A model generated the notes under the pieces. The model had not been told where the DNA came from, made no database searches, and worked only from the letters and a program-made list of their open reading frames with translations. A program made the position numbers and the translations under genes. Below are positions 8,075-16,249 of a stretch of 51,485 nucleotides of DNA, piece after piece (the stretch's first letter is position 1; each line of letters begins with the position of its first letter). Location: contig JAFUTH010000004.1 in NCBI GenBank assembly GCA_017484285.1, positions 1-51,485 on the forward strand, in the 5' to 3' direction. The DNA comes from Treponema sp. (GTDB taxonomy: Bacteria > Spirochaetota > Spirochaetia > Treponematales > Treponemataceae).

Positions 8075-9526
8075 TTACTGGTCATTAAATTCACTGACAA
8101 GAGCGGAGACCGTCGCCTTCGCGTCGCCGTAAATCATCACGGTGTTGTCGTTGGTGAACAGTGGGTTCTCCACGCCACTGAATCCCGTGCCCTTACCGCG
8201 CTTCAATACAAATACCGTGCGGGCTTCGTGAGCGTTTACGATTGGCATACCATAAAGTGGTGAGCTTTCGTCGTTGATTGCATCCGGGTTTACGACATCG
8301 TTTGCACCTATGACGATTGCAACATCGACATTGCTCATCTGCGGGTTCATCTCGTCGGCGGTTTTCAGCTGCTCGTACGGAACATTCGCCTCGGCAAGAA
8401 GAACATTCATGTGTCCCGGCATACGACCCGCGACCGGGTGAATCGCGAAGTTCACCTCCGCGCCGTTCGCCTCAAGTTTGTCGCAAAGCTCTTTAACCGC
8501 GTGCTGTGCCTGAGCCACCGCCATACCGTAGCCCGGCACGAACACCACATTCTTCGCCGCTTCCAGAATCATGTAAGCGTCCTCGACAGACATCGCCTTC
8601 GGCTCTTTCGCTGGTCCCCCGTTGCCCTTCTTTTTCTGACCGCCGAAACTCTTGAACAAAAGGCTTCCGAATGTGCGGTTCATCGCCTTGCACATAATCA
8701 GCGTCAAAATCAAGCCCGACGCGCCGACCAAGCAGCCCGACACGACCAAGACCGTGTTGTTGATTGCAAATCCCGCGAACGCCGCCGCAAGACCAGAAAG
8801 CGCATTCAAGAACGAGATGATGACGGGCATATCGCCGCCGCCAATCGGGATTACCATCGTAAAGCCGAGCAAAAGGAAGATCGCCGTCGAAGCAATCACG
8901 CCGCACTTCTCAATCTCCGCGAATCCGAACGGATTGTCCGCCGTAAAGAACGAGTACGCCACAATCGCCAGCAAGCCCAGTACGCACAGAACGCCGTTCA
9001 CCGCGTTCTTCGCAGGAATCACCCAGCCCTTGAAGGTCATCTTCCCGCTCAATTTGCCCCAGGCAACCAGAGAACCAGTGAAAGCCACCGCACCGATTGC
9101 AATCGTAAGGCCGAGGGAAACTGCCGTGAAATAATCACCCTTTTCTGCCGCGATGTACTGAGTCAAGGCAACGAGAAGTGAAGACAAACCACCGAAACCG
9201 TTGAACAAAGCAACCAGTTCCGGCATACCAGTCATCTGAACTTTCTTTGACCAGATTGCACCGATAATCGTACCGATAAGAACCGCAGCAACAATCCAGC
9301 AGTAACCGTTCGACAAAAGCGGGTTTCCGCCCCACGCCGAAGCGTCCGAAGCGAACGCGCTCATCACATCCTTCTGAATCAGAACCGTCACACACGCAAT
9401 CAGCATACCGACCGCCGAATACGCGTTACCCTTTCGCGCAGTATCCGTCTTTCCCAGCAGCTTGATGCCGCGGATAAAGAAGATACAAGAAATCATGTAC
9501 AGAATTTTAATCAATGTGTCATTCAT
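8075..9526 (-). CDS. pntB: NAD(P) transhydrogenase subunit beta
   Basis: The 483-residue protein is the membrane and NADP(H)-binding subunit of proton-translocating transhydrogenase. Residues 1-~290 contain about nine membrane helices. The C-terminal domain III starts near residue 310 and has VFVPGYGMAVAQAQHAVKEL, HPVAGRMPGHMNVLLAEANVPY, and IVIGANDVVNPDA, the NADP-binding loops. With pntAA and pntAB it couples hydride transfer between NADH and NADP+ to proton movement. It lies 11 nt after pntAB. Its last codons are duplicated at 7202-7252. Confidence 0.95.
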   Translation of the reverse strand: MNDTLIKILYMISCIFFIRGIKLLGKTDTARKGNAYSAVGMLIACVTVLIQKDVMSAFASDASAWGGNPLLSNGYCWIVAAVLIGTIIGAIWSKKVQMTGMPELVALFNGFGGLSSLLVALTQYIAAEKGDYFTAVSLGLTIAIGAVAFTGSLVAWGKLSGKMTFKGWVIPAKNAVNGVLCVLGLLAIVAYSFFTADNPFGFAEIEKCGVIASTAIFLLLGFTMVIPIGGGDMPVIISFLNALSGLAAAFAGFAINNTVLVVSGCLVGASGLILTLIMCKAMNRTFGSLLFKSFGGQKKKGNGGPAKEPKAMSVEDAYMILEAAKNVVFVPGYGMAVAQAQHAVKELCDKLEANGAEVNFAIHPVAGRMPGHMNVLLAEANVPYEQLKTADEMNPQMSNVDVAIVIGANDVVNPDAINDESSPLYGMPIVNAHEARTVFVLKRGKGTGFSGVENPLFTNDNTVMIYGDAKATVSALVSEFNDQ

Positions 9527-9537
9527 CGTTCAGCCTC

Positions 9538-9831
9538 TTACTTTTTAGCATCCTTCTTCTTGAACATACCAAGCATACGGTCAGTAACCATGTACCCGCC
9601 GATAACATTGATAGTCGCAAACACAATCGCGAGGAAACCGAGCACCGCGCCCACCTTTCCGCCGATTTTGACCGCCAACGCCGTGATTGAAATCGCGCCA
9701 ACCACCGTGATGCCCGAAATAGCGTTCGTTCCGCTCATCAACGGCGTGTGCAGCTGCGACGGAACCTTTGCAATCAACTCCAATCCCAAGAAAGCAGCGA
9801 TTACAAACACAAAAATAAGCATTATATCCAT
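9538..9831 (-). CDS. pntAB: NAD(P) transhydrogenase subunit alpha part 2
   Basis: The 97-residue membrane protein has three to four helices (MDIMLIFVFVIAAFLGLELI, the LMSGTNAISGI segment typical of the family, and ISITALAVKIGGKVGAVLG). It is the separate small alpha-2 subunit, as in Rhodospirillum and other bacteria with three-part Pnt. The start at 9831 has AAGGAG 6 nt upstream; a longer frame from 9876 would run into the palindromic repeat. It is separated from pntAA by ~1.1 kb of inserted genes, which is unusual. Confidence 0.92.
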   Translation of the reverse strand: MDIMLIFVFVIAAFLGLELIAKVPSQLHTPLMSGTNAISGITVVGAISITALAVKIGGKVGAVLGFLAIVFATINVIGGYMVTDRMLGMFKKKDAKK

Positions 9832-9853
9832 ACTTTTCTCCTTAAAATTCATA

Positions 9854-9948
9854 GCGTTCCCGTTCGCTACGCTCACGGTCGGGCTTTTCGGGGTTCCGCT
9901 ATCGCTTCATTGCTTCGCAACGCTTCGCGCCCCTACAATCCCTAACGC
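9854..9948. repeat. Palindrome-rich interspersed element, copy A (95 bp)
   Basis: The element runs from GCGTTCCCG to CCCTAACGC, with short inverted words (GTTCGCTACGCTCACGG, GCTTCGCAACGCTTCGC). Its 9-bp ends are shared with the element at 50034-50163 except for one base, and GCGTT/AACGC form the terminal inverted repeat. It lies between the vapC stop and pntAB. No coding function is apparent. Confidence 0.75.
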
Positions 9949-9952
9949 ATTT

Positions 9953-10342
9953 TCACTTTTCCGAAGGTTTGAACATGGCAAGCGGATGAATCCCGCTCAT
10001 CAGCTCAAAATGCCTGTCAATCGAAAACAACTTGGCGTTGCTCTGAATCGCATTCTGGGCAATCATCAAATCGGGCAAGCCAACCTTGTTCAGCCCGTTG
10101 CGAATGTTTTCAGTCTGCATTGCGACAAGTTCATTCCAATCAACATTCAACTGAAGCTTCGGCATCGCAAGCAACAGCTCACGAACCTCTGTTTCGTTTC
10201 TGGCACTCATCGAAGGCAAAAGCTCCGCAAGAATGACATCGTTCACGCAAGCCTTTCCATTCGCAAGAAGAATATCAACAGCATCTGCTGTCGGTCCATT
10301 GTGAAAATAGTCAATCCAAACGGATGTATCAACGAGGATCAT
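9953..10342 (-). CDS. vapC: PIN-domain toxin VapC
   Basis: The 129-residue protein is a typical VapC: MILVDTSVWIDYFH with Asp5, VILAELLPSM with a catalytic Glu near 41, LPDLMIAQNA with Asp near 91, and LFSIDRHFELM with Asp near 109. VapC toxins are RNases that cut tRNA or rRNA. It overlaps the upstream vapB by 14 nt. The pair sits inside the transhydrogenase operon in the same orientation, so it may be carried on the pnt transcript. All four acids are present, so it is probably active. Confidence 0.9.
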   Translation of the reverse strand: MILVDTSVWIDYFHNGPTADAVDILLANGKACVNDVILAELLPSMSARNETEVRELLLAMPKLQLNVDWNELVAMQTENIRNGLNKVGLPDLMIAQNAIQSNAKLFSIDRHFELMSGIHPLAMFKPSEK

Positions 10343-10532
10343 TTCGCCCCCTTAAAGCATCAAGGTCAATATCCAAATCGATTTTCCCCCTGAATTTCAT
10401 CAAGTCCCGCACATCAACTTTTTTTTCCGTGCGTTCCAAGGTTCGGGCAAAATCAACTACGCGCAAAGTCTGCTCATAGCTCAGATTGTCAATGATGCTT
10501 TTCGCTTCCTCTTTGAGCGCGAGTGCTTCCAT
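10329..10532 (-). CDS. vapB: Antitoxin VapB (DUF2281-like)
   Basis: The 67-residue protein (MEALALKEEAKSIIDNLSYE, then RVVDFARTLE, then a tail rich in D, K and R) fits the small VapB/DUF2281 antitoxins that pair with PIN toxins. AGGAGG precedes the ATG at 10532. It overlaps vapC by 14 nt. It should bind and inhibit VapC. Confidence 0.8.
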   Translation of the reverse strand: MEALALKEEAKSIIDNLSYEQTLRVVDFARTLERTEKKVDVRDLMKFRGKIDLDIDLDALRGRNDPR

Positions 10533-10541
10533 GCAAACCTC

Positions 10542-10930
10542 CTATTTTTTTGCGGGCAGTTCTTCCCACATTCCCATCACCAGTTCTTTCAAGAATTCGC
10601 GGTCGTCCACTTCTTCCACAAGGAGCATTTCCTTTGCCCCGTCGTAGGGAAGTTCCCGCCGTGCCTCCGGCATTTTCTCCAGCGCGGATTCCGTCGGCTT
10701 CACAAGGAAGCGGTCGTCGTATATCCCGCCGAACAATTTTCCGTTGCAGTACAGCAGGTACTCGCCCAACGCGCTCGAAGCATAGCTTCGAACGAGACTC
10801 GCCTAGAAACTCACCTCGTGAGTTTCTTCGCCTGACGGCGACCGGCTCCCTACATCTTTCGCGCCGTGATTCCGTCCACGAGCGAAAGTTGGTCAAGGAC
10901 GAACTCCAAATATTCTTTAGAACTAGCCAT
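10542..10930 (-). pseudogene. tfoX-like gene broken by a palindromic insertion
   Basis: The start at 10930 reads MASSKEYLEFVLDQLS and continues to ITARKM, then hits TAG at 10850-10852. After ~86 nt of foreign sequence the same family resumes as GEYLLYCNGKLFGGIYDDRF and ends at EELPAKK. Together these form the TfoX N-terminal domain (the 'RKMMGEY...LFGGIYDDR' core). The inserted length is not a multiple of three and brings stops, so no full protein is possible without repair. The 3' part could start at TTG 10769 and give 75 residues. TfoX-type proteins are linked to competence in Gammaproteobacteria, but short solo domains have no clear role. The 5' part lies 7 nt past pntAA. Confidence 0.85.
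10770..10852. repeat. Palindrome-rich insertion in tfoX, copy B
   Basis: About 83 bp inside tfoX contain two perfect or near-perfect palindromes: GAAACTCAC-GAG-GTGAGTTTC and CGAAGCATAGCTTCG. On the minus strand the element begins TGTAGGGAGCCGGTCGCC. A similar start follows pheT at 41048-41085. Its make-up (GCTTCG/CGAAGC words, CCCTACA near one end) relates it to copies A and C, but the outer ends differ. Confidence 0.7.
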
Positions 10931-10936
10931 CGTTCC

Positions 10937-12067
10937 TTACGCCTTGAACCGCTCGTGGATAATCTGACCGCCCTGCGTGAGCAAGCAGCCCTTCATGATT
11001 TCGTCGTCGAGATTCACCTTGAATTCTTTGGCTTCCTTGTCGTAGAAGCCCGCGTGCGTAAGGAATGCGGTGATGTTTCCACTGAACATCTTTGAAGCGT
11101 CATAGGGAACTTGACGTTCAAGCAAGTCGCCCGACATAATCGTAACGCCGTTTTCGGTCACGACATTCTCAAAGAGCTTCGAGCCTTCCACATTGCCGCC
11201 CGTAGAGCACGCCATGTCAACGACGATTGAACCTGGCTGCATGCGGTCAAGCACATTCTTTTCGATAAGGCGCGGTGCTTTTCGACCAAAAACCTTCGCC
11301 GTGGTGATGACGATGTTCGCCTTTTCGCACACCTTTGCCTGCGCTTCCTTCTGCTTTGCAATCTGCTCAGGGGTCAGTTCCTTTGCGTAGCCCTGCGCCG
11401 TCTGTCCCATCTCGCCCAAGTCGATTTTGACGAATGAAGCACCCAAAGATTTAACCTGCTCTTCAACGACCGGGCGGGTGTCGAATGCGTCAACTCGCGC
11501 GCCCAAGCGTTTTGCCGTCGCAATCGCCTGCAAGCCCGCAACGCCAACGCCGATGATGAACACGCGCGCCGGGTTAATCGTTCCCGCCGGAGTCACCATC
11601 ATCGGAAGGATTTTCGGGAGTTTTGCCGCCGCGTTCACCACCGCCACATAACCCGCGAGCGAAGTCTGTGACGACTGCACATCCATTTTCTGCGCGAGCG
11701 TAGAGCGCGGAATCATCTCCAAAGAAACCGCCTGAATGCCGTTTGCCGCAAATTTGTTCAAAAGCTCTTTCTCATTGAACGGATCCATGTAGCTCAAATG
11801 CAGCGTGCCTTCTTTAATTCCGTCAATCGAAGCAGGCTTCATGATTCGGACGATGATTTCTGAATCAGAGTATGCGTCTTCTTCTTTCGCAACGATTGTC
11901 GCGCCAGCATTCTTATAGGCTTCGTCCGTGAAACCAGACTTCAAGCCCGCCCCACTCACGACTTTAATTTCAAAGCCCATGGGTACAAGTTTTTTGATGT
12001 CATCAGGAATGAGCGCAACACGGGTCTCGCGTTCGTCCAATTCCTTACAGACCAAAACTTTCTTCAT
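10937..12067 (-). CDS. pntAA: NAD(P) transhydrogenase subunit alpha part 1
   Basis: The 376-residue cytosolic protein binds NAD(H) (domain I). It belongs to the alanine dehydrogenase/PntA family: MKKVLVCKELDERETRVALI at the start, LSYMDPFNEKELL, and the Rossmann motif GVGVAGLQAIATAKRLGA near residue 172, followed by VDMACSTGGNVEGS near 295. The start has AAAGGAGG upstream. It is the first gene of the pnt operon. Its partners pntAB and pntB lie downstream beyond the inserted tfoX/vapBC segment. Confidence 0.95.
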   Translation of the reverse strand: MKKVLVCKELDERETRVALIPDDIKKLVPMGFEIKVVSGAGLKSGFTDEAYKNAGATIVAKEEDAYSDSEIIVRIMKPASIDGIKEGTLHLSYMDPFNEKELLNKFAANGIQAVSLEMIPRSTLAQKMDVQSSQTSLAGYVAVVNAAAKLPKILPMMVTPAGTINPARVFIIGVGVAGLQAIATAKRLGARVDAFDTRPVVEEQVKSLGASFVKIDLGEMGQTAQGYAKELTPEQIAKQKEAQAKVCEKANIVITTAKVFGRKAPRLIEKNVLDRMQPGSIVVDMACSTGGNVEGSKLFENVVTENGVTIMSGDLLERQVPYDASKMFSGNITAFLTHAGFYDKEAKEFKVNLDDEIMKGCLLTQGGQIIHERFKA

Positions 12068-12190
12068 CTTTATAAGCCTCCTTTAAGGACATAAAAAATT
12101 CGTTCTTAGTATATAACAAATCACATGTTTTTACATCAAAATTCTTGGGTTTTTATCAACTTTCCCCGAATCTCAAAAACATTTTTACGC

Positions 12191-12934
12191 TTAGCGAATA
12201 TCAATTTTTGAACTTGCCTCTAAATCAGTGCTTTTAAAAGAAACTTCATAATTAAAAAGGGCAAGCATCAGAGAAACGAGTTCATCTTTTTGCGTTTCGG
12301 TAAGGGTCTTTGAAAACTGCGGATTTTCTCGCACGCGCGGCGGATTGTGGTAATAATCGACGACCGCATATAATTCGCCGTCTACTTCGACGGAAATTCC
12401 CATTGTCGCATTGAACCACATGTTATAGATTTTTCCATGCTCGTTTATCGATGTTGAAATCTGCGTAAAAACAACAGAAAAATCACGCTCATCTTTTAAA
12501 AGCGTATCATCACCCGTTGTATTCAAAAGAAAAACGCTCTTTTCTGTACCCGTCTCAATCCGATAGCTATTATCCGTCAGTGTGTCGCGTGAGTTTTTTG
12601 TTTCAGCCACATACCCGTCAACTTCATTAAAAATATCCGTTGAAAAAAGTTCCTCGCCATTTTTGTAGAATGTACCATGTTGAGAAAGCGTTCCGCTCAA
12701 TTTTCCCCGCCCGTCAATAGTTCGTTGAGTAAGATTATTACGCACGCCTTCGAGTTTTAATTCATAGTTTTTCCAAATGATTCTACGCGCAAGCTGTTTG
12801 TGCTCAATATCAGAAGAAATGAAATTTTCTGTTCCCTCAACATACGCCGCAGGATGCATACTGACCGACGAACAAGAAACAAAAACCAACGCCAACAAAA
12901 GACCAAGATGAAAAACAAATGCTATCCGTTTCAT
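12191..12934 (-). CDS. Putative lipoprotein, unknown function
   Basis: The 247-residue protein has a lipoprotein signal (MKRIAFVFHLGLLLALVFVSC, Cys21). The mature part is polar and predicted to be beta-rich, with KYELKLEGVRN-like strands and YNMWFNATMGISVEVDGELY. No family is recognised. It stands alone between pntAA (minus) and uxaC (plus, divergent). Confidence 0.75.
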   Translation of the reverse strand: MKRIAFVFHLGLLLALVFVSCSSVSMHPAAYVEGTENFISSDIEHKQLARRIIWKNYELKLEGVRNNLTQRTIDGRGKLSGTLSQHGTFYKNGEELFSTDIFNEVDGYVAETKNSRDTLTDNSYRIETGTEKSVFLLNTTGDDTLLKDERDFSVVFTQISTSINEHGKIYNMWFNATMGISVEVDGELYAVVDYYHNPPRVRENPQFSKTLTETQKDELVSLMLALFNYEVSFKSTDLEASSKIDIR

Positions 12935-13062
12935 ACAGAAAATAGTACCGCATTTTTACACAAAATCCAATCTCACAAAACACTTTCTCTATTCTTGTTT
13001 CCGTGATAAAATGGAAAGCAAATTTTCACCCCGCTCGTGCGGAGTTCTATTTGGAGCAAAAA

Positions 13063-14472
13063 ATGAAAAAATTCATGGACAAAGACTTCCTTCTTGAGAC
13101 AAAAACCGCTCAGAAGTTGTTTGAGGCTTGCAAAAACGAGCCGCTTTGGGACTATCACTGTCATCTTATTCCGTCGCAGATTGCCGAGAACAAAAAATTC
13201 AAGAATCTCACAGAAATCTGGCTTGGCGGCGACCACTACAAATGGCGACAGATGCGCACCTACGGCGTAACCGAAGACTACATCACGGGCGACAAACCCG
13301 ACTACGAAAAATTCCTCAAATGGGCAGAGACAATCGAGCATCTCATCGGAAACCCGCTCTACCACTGGACGCACCTTGAGCTTCAGCGATACTTCGGAAT
13401 CGACGAGCCGCTCACCGTAAAAACTGCGCCCGCAATCTGGGAAAAAGCAAACAAAATGCTCCAGACGGACGAACTGAGCGTAAAGGGCATTTTCGAGAAA
13501 TTCCATGTCTACGCAGTCGGCACAACAGACGACCCGATTGATTCACTTGAATACCACAAGGCAATCGCCGCGGGAACTGCCCCCATCGGAAAAATCAACA
13601 CGAAAGTCCGCCCGTCATACCGCCCGGACAAAGCAATCAACATCAATCTTCCGACCTACAAAGACTACATCGCAAAATTGAGCGAAGTTTCTGGAATCAA
13701 CATCAAGACTTCTGACGATGTAATCGCAGCCCTCATCAAACGATTGGACTTCTTCATCGAAAACGGGTGCCGTGCTTCTGACCACGCGCTTGAATATCCG
13801 CCATGCAAAATCGACACCGACGCGAACATCGATGCAGTCGTCGCCCGCGCACTCAAAGGCGAAGCAATTTCTGAAGCAGAAGCTGAGGCTTACAAAACAA
13901 AGGTTCTCGTCGCTCTCGGACGCGCTTACGAGCAGAAAGGAATCGTTCAGCAGTGGCACATGAACGCAATCCGCGACAACAACAAGGCAATGTTCAAAAA
14001 ACTCGGTCCGGACACCGGATTTGACGGAAGCCACGACAAGCCGATGGCAGAAAACCTCGCAGGACTCATGAACCTCATCGAAGAAAAGGGCGGAATGCCA
14101 AAGACCATCCTCTACACGCTCAACCCGAAAGACTACTACTCAATTGGCACAATCATGGGCTGCTTCCAGGGCGGCGGCATCAAGGGAAAAATCCAGCTCG
14201 GAAGTGGCTGGTGGTTCTGCGACCATCGCGACGGCATGGAGCAGCAAATTAAAGTGCTCGGAAACCTCGGCATGATTCCCGCATTCGTCGGAATGCTCAC
14301 GGACAGCCGAAGCTTCCTCTCATACTCACGCCACGAATACTTCCGCAGAATCCTCTGCAATGTCATCGGCGGCTGGGTCGAAAACGGCGAATATCCTGAT
14401 GATATGGATATGCTGATTAAGATTGTCAAAGACATCAGCTTTGGTAATGCACTCCAGTATTTCGGAAAATAA
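13063..14472 (+). CDS. uxaC: Glucuronate (uronate) isomerase
   Basis: The 469-residue protein is full length for UxaC (about 470 in E. coli). It isomerises D-glucuronate to fructuronate and D-galacturonate to tagaturonate, the first step of hexuronate breakdown. Seen features are WDYHCHLIPSQIAENKKF with the metal-binding His pair near residue 26-28, GGDHYKWRQMR, and GWWFCDHRDGMEQQ with SYSRHEYFRRILCN near the end. GGAG lies 6 nt before ATG 13063; an open start at 13003 adds an unrelated leader. A strong terminator follows. uxaA is at 3894; no uxaB or kdg gene is in view. Confidence 0.95.
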   Translation: MKKFMDKDFLLETKTAQKLFEACKNEPLWDYHCHLIPSQIAENKKFKNLTEIWLGGDHYKWRQMRTYGVTEDYITGDKPDYEKFLKWAETIEHLIGNPLYHWTHLELQRYFGIDEPLTVKTAPAIWEKANKMLQTDELSVKGIFEKFHVYAVGTTDDPIDSLEYHKAIAAGTAPIGKINTKVRPSYRPDKAININLPTYKDYIAKLSEVSGINIKTSDDVIAALIKRLDFFIENGCRASDHALEYPPCKIDTDANIDAVVARALKGEAISEAEAEAYKTKVLVALGRAYEQKGIVQQWHMNAIRDNNKAMFKKLGPDTGFDGSHDKPMAENLAGLMNLIEEKGGMPKTILYTLNPKDYYSIGTIMGCFQGGGIKGKIQLGSGWWFCDHRDGMEQQIKVLGNLGMIPAFVGMLTDSRSFLSYSRHEYFRRILCNVIGGWVENGEYPDDMDMLIKIVKDISFGNALQYFGK

Positions 14473-14485
14473 ACCCTAAAAAGCG

Positions 14486-14518
14486 AACGACCGTTAGCAA
14501 AACTAACGGTCGTTTTTT
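14486..14518 (+). terminator. Terminator after uxaC
   Basis: Stem CGACCGTTAG / CTAACGGTCG (14488-14497 with 14503-14512), CAAAA loop and TTTTTT. The right arm, with its loop, is an exact CGNNCGNTAGTTTT word on the minus strand, and the left arm holds the inverted half. Confidence 0.92.
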
Positions 14519-14660
14519 GTATTTTCATAAAATTTTCTCACCTCTCTTTGCCAATACTAAAAAAATATCTGTTATCTAACAAAATTTTCTTGCATCATCG
14601 CTGACATTTTTTTTCTTCATTTATTACAATTCATCTTATATCACACTTAGAGGTAGTCAC

Positions 14661-16178
14661 ATGAATCTTCTTTCCAAAGCAATACTTTCAGCAACGGCGG
14701 CACTTGCACTCACAGCAACAAGCTGCCAATCAGCAAAATCTACGGACGACACGCTCCGAATGGACATGAACGCGTACACCGAAGGCACAGTCTCTTACAA
14801 GGGGAGTGAAATCGCGTATCGCGCGTATGAGGGAATCGTCTATGTGGCATCTCCCGTAGACACGGACTATCAGACGATGAACATTTACATTCCTTCGGCG
14901 TATTTTGAAGGCGGGGAAGTGAACGGGTACACGGCAAAAACCGCGCCGATTTTCTTCCCGAACACGGTGGGCGGCTACATGCCAGGAAAAGCGGGAACAC
15001 TTGCCCCGGGAATGGGCGGAAGCGAAAGCGCGTCTGTAGCAGCACTTGCGAACGGACTTGTAGTTGCTTCTCCGGGAGCGCGGGGACGAACCACGCAGAA
15101 CACAAGCGGAATCTTCACGGGAAAAGCCCCTGCCTGCATCGTGGATTTGAAGGCGGCGGTGCGCTATCTTCGCCACAACAAAGATTTGCTTCCTGGTGAC
15201 ACCGAAAAAATCATCTCGAACGGAACAAGCGCGGGCGGCTCCCTTTCGGCATTGCTTGCAGCGAGCGGAAACAGCAAGGATTACGAACCGTATTTAAAAG
15301 CGATTGGAGCTGCGAGCGAACGAGACGATATTTTTGCGGCGAGCGTTTATTGCCCGATTACAAATCTCGAGAATGCCAATACGGCGTATGAATGGCAGTT
15401 TGAAAATCACAACGACTATCAAAAAATGGACATCACGATGCTTGACTATCATGTGGAGCGAAAACTTACGAAAGGTAGTTTGACGAAAGAAGAAATCGCT
15501 CTTTCTCACGAGCTGGCAAAACAATTTCCCGAATATGTTAATTCGCTCGCTCTGAGCGTTCCGAAAAACAATACAAAACTAACCGAAAATGACTCAAAAA
15601 CGGGGGAATTGAATTCGCTCATCATGAATTATATCGAAGTTTCTCTCAAAAACAAAATCGCCGAGCTTGAAAAAGACGGAACAGCAGACTCTGCGAAGAA
15701 AAAAGCTGAACTTCTCGCGCGACCGTACATCAAAACCGATTCCAACGGCAAAATCTCAATCGACCAGTTTGCATTCATGGAGTACATCGGGCGACAGAAA
15801 CTTCCCGGGGCCTTCGATTCGCTCAACGCAAACACTGGCGAAAACTCGCTTTTTGGAGATGAGACAACCGACTTCAAGCATTTCACCGAATATGCGCTCA
15901 AGAACAGCAAGACAAACGCTCCAATGGCGGACTCAAAAATCGTCAAACTAATGAACGCGATGAACTATCTCGGAAACGCACAATCCGCCCGCTATTGGAG
16001 AATCCGCCACGGAACGAGTGACCGCGACACAGCTTTTGCAATTCCCGTTTTGCTTGCACTAAGCGCTGAGCAAAAAGCTGGTGCGACCGTGGATTTTTAC
16101 ATGCCGTGGGACGTTCCGCACTCAGGCGACTACGACTTGGAAGAATTGTTCGCATGGGTAAATACGATTTGTAAATAA
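14661..16178 (+). CDS. Tannase-like alpha/beta-hydrolase lipoprotein
   Basis: The 505-residue protein starts with a lipoprotein signal (ALALTATSC). The body fits the subtype-B tannase/feruloyl-esterase family known from Lactobacillus plantarum: the nucleophile elbow GTSAGGS with Ser190, then ALLAASGNSKDYEPYLKAIGA, and near the end PWDVPHSGDYDLEELFAW with the likely catalytic His487. It is expected to cut ester bonds of plant aromatic acids outside the cytoplasm. This fits plant-polymer use beside uxaA/uxaC. The upstream GAGGTAG serves as ribosome site. The exact substrate is not shown. Confidence 0.85.
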   Translation: MNLLSKAILSATAALALTATSCQSAKSTDDTLRMDMNAYTEGTVSYKGSEIAYRAYEGIVYVASPVDTDYQTMNIYIPSAYFEGGEVNGYTAKTAPIFFPNTVGGYMPGKAGTLAPGMGGSESASVAALANGLVVASPGARGRTTQNTSGIFTGKAPACIVDLKAAVRYLRHNKDLLPGDTEKIISNGTSAGGSLSALLAASGNSKDYEPYLKAIGAASERDDIFAASVYCPITNLENANTAYEWQFENHNDYQKMDITMLDYHVERKLTKGSLTKEEIALSHELAKQFPEYVNSLALSVPKNNTKLTENDSKTGELNSLIMNYIEVSLKNKIAELEKDGTADSAKKKAELLARPYIKTDSNGKISIDQFAFMEYIGRQKLPGAFDSLNANTGENSLFGDETTDFKHFTEYALKNSKTNAPMADSKIVKLMNAMNYLGNAQSARYWRIRHGTSDRDTAFAIPVLLALSAEQKAGATVDFYMPWDVPHSGDYDLEELFAWVNTICK

Positions 16179-16199
16179 AAATTACCAATCGTTCGTTAG

Positions 16200-16237
16200 A
16201 CTTTTCCACAAGTTTTAAACAATTTGTGGAAAAGTCG
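16200..16237. terminator. Bidirectional terminator with DnaA-box-like arms
   Basis: GACTTTTCCACAA and TTGTGGAAAAGTC form a perfect 13-bp stem with a 12-nt loop, between two converging genes. Each arm holds TTTTCCACA, a DnaA-box-like word. The stretch 16210-16236 matches 36646-36672 in 26 of 27 bases. Confidence 0.85.
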
Positions 16238-16249
16238 TATTTTATTTAG

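Noticed and set aside
8411..9181. 256-codon plus-strand frame over pntB
   Set aside because: Arg/His-rich antisense shadow of PntB; no start signals.
10489..10896. 135-codon minus-strand frame across tfoX
   Set aside because: Arg-rich shadow in another frame; the TfoX parts are clearly in other frames.
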